Assembly (NCBI GenBank): GCA_019359675.1
Contig: JAHHGX010000065.1
Span: forward strand, 186,001-250,000
Reading direction: 5' to 3'
Source of the DNA: Calothrix sp. FI2-JRJ7
GTDB lineage: Bacteria > Cyanobacteriota > Cyanobacteriia > Cyanobacteriales > Nostocaceae
Length of the DNA: 64,000 nt
Positions 63,379 through 64,000 of this stretch are shown in pieces. The position numbers were made by a program, and so were the translations under genes. Each line of letters opens with the position of its first letter. Positions within the stretch are counted from its first letter, which is position 1. The notes beneath the pieces were generated by a model that was not told the origin of the DNA, did no database searches, and was given only the letters and a program-made list of their open reading frames with translations.

Positions 63379-64000
63379 ATGGTAGTAGGTTTACATAAAA
63401 GAGCCGTAGGTGTATTTTCTCATCGTCGGGATGCAGAAGATGCGCTACACGAGTTAAGAAATTCCGGTTTTGCGATGGATCGTGTCTCGGTTATTGCCCA
63501 AGATGTTGATGGTAAAGACAATATCGCAGGCGCCGAAGTTCACGACCGAGTAGGCAATAAAGCAGATGAAGGTGCATCACTCGGTGCTGTATCTGGTGGA
63601 ACATTAGGTGGTTTGACTGGTTTGTTAGTAGGTTTAGGAACCCTAGCAATACCAGGTGTAGGACCCATCATGCTCGCAGGCGCCGCAGCTACAACAATTG
63701 CAACTACACTAGCAGGAGCAGGTATTGGAGCAGCAGCAGGTTCTTTGCTCGGAGGTTTGGTAGGTTTAGGAATCCCCGAAGAAGAAGCACGTGGTTATAA
63801 TTCACGAGTAGAGCGCGGACACTATTTAGTAATTGTAGATGGCACTGCTTCAGAAATTGCTAAAGCTGAAGCAATTATGCGCCGTCGTGGTATTGAAGAT
63901 TTTCAAATTTACGACCAACCCGGACGTGAATATAATTCTTCAGATATTATACCACCAGCACCATCTGTAGCACCCGTAGTTACTCCCGTTTATAATACTG
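63379..64000 (+). CDS. general-stress-type Gly-rich protein (3' end outside window)
   Basis: An open frame of 207 codons running off the right edge. KRAVGVFSHRRDAEDALHEL…GFAMDRVSVIAQD is the opening of the general stress protein 17M/YflT-like domain. A Gly/Ala-rich hydrophobic core follows (LGGLTGLLVGLGTLAIPGVG, GAGIGAAAGSLLGGLVGLGI). HYLVIVDGTASEIAKAEAIM, then RRRGIEDFQIYD is a second ferredoxin-like half. GGGGGAG precedes ATG 63379. Similar proteins in cyanobacteria respond to osmotic and desiccation stress; this is family knowledge. Confidence 0.85.
   Translation, partial: MVVGLHKRAVGVFSHRRDAEDALHELRNSGFAMDRVSVIAQDVDGKDNIAGAEVHDRVGNKADEGASLGAVSGGTLGGLTGLLVGLGTLAIPGVGPIMLAGAAATTIATTLAGAGIGAAAGSLLGGLVGLGIPEEEARGYNSRVERGHYLVIVDGTASEIAKAEAIMRRRGIEDFQIYDQPGREYNSSDIIPPAPSVAPVVTPVYNT

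Overview
The window is chromosomal DNA of a filamentous cyanobacterium, most likely Nostocales. It carries a full-length hetR, a GUN4-domain protein, a periplasmic-type carbonic anhydrase, YDAVLGG-type proteins, pentapeptide-repeat proteins, a trifunctional Ser/Thr kinase-ATPase-histidine kinase and many short palindromic intergenic repeats of cyanobacterial type. The DNA is AT-rich but studded with GGCGCC: about 110-120 copies by my hand count, where base composition predicts only a few. I noticed no copy of the classical cyanobacterial HIP1 octamer GCGATCGC.

Region 1 (1-6.4 kb) is a peptide export island: the C-terminal part of an ABC exporter, an HlyD-type adaptor, a parvulin-type prolyl isomerase, then five small genes. 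Three of these have an obvious double-glycine leader, one has a G-S variant and one has no leader. A scar of an ATP-grasp peptide maturase follows. Region 2 (6.4-17 kb) has cobU, two glycosyltransferases with a WcaF/HpsU-like acetyltransferase, and an adenylate cyclase next to an AAA-GGDEF protein. It ends in a decayed TnpB transposon gene. Region 3 (17-24.5 kb) has a cytochrome b/molybdopterin oxidoreductase pair, an AI-2E-family permease, hetR, a coiled-coil DMT transporter and a GUN4-domain protein.

Region 4 (24.5-34.5 kb) is rich in toxin-antitoxin genes and relics. It holds an antitoxin with a nonsense-mutated VapC, a GUN4/HicB chimeric relic, and a HEARO-like omega RNA followed by only the first ~40 codons of iscB fused in frame to a HicB-like protein. 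A second HicB and a ParDE pair follow, with a PiT phosphate transporter, an alkaline-phosphatase-superfamily enzyme, a TPR/coiled-coil membrane protein and an alcohol dehydrogenase between them. Region 5 (34.8-46.7 kb) has a subtilisin with a small prodomain-like partner, a FAD oxidoreductase, a PEP-CTERM-like protein, a 2OG oxygenase and a GNAT acetyltransferase that runs into a six-copy 56-bp tandem repeat. It also has ychF, an Orn/Lys/Arg decarboxylase and a P450.

Region 6 (46.8-64 kb) has the 1830-residue hybrid kinase, a Tat-exported carbonic anhydrase, TenA, two pentapeptide proteins separated by a twin CRP-like palindrome, a DUF202 protein and a second double-glycine peptide. A duplicated and decayed locus split by a MITE follows, then a 1048-residue membrane protein with about seven internal repeats. 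A truncated general-stress-type Gly-rich protein runs off the right edge. Strong candidates for novelty are the precursor island with its lost maturase, the omega-RNA/iscB-remnant/HicB locus, the repeat-built membrane protein with its decayed duplicate, and the GGCGCC palindrome load.
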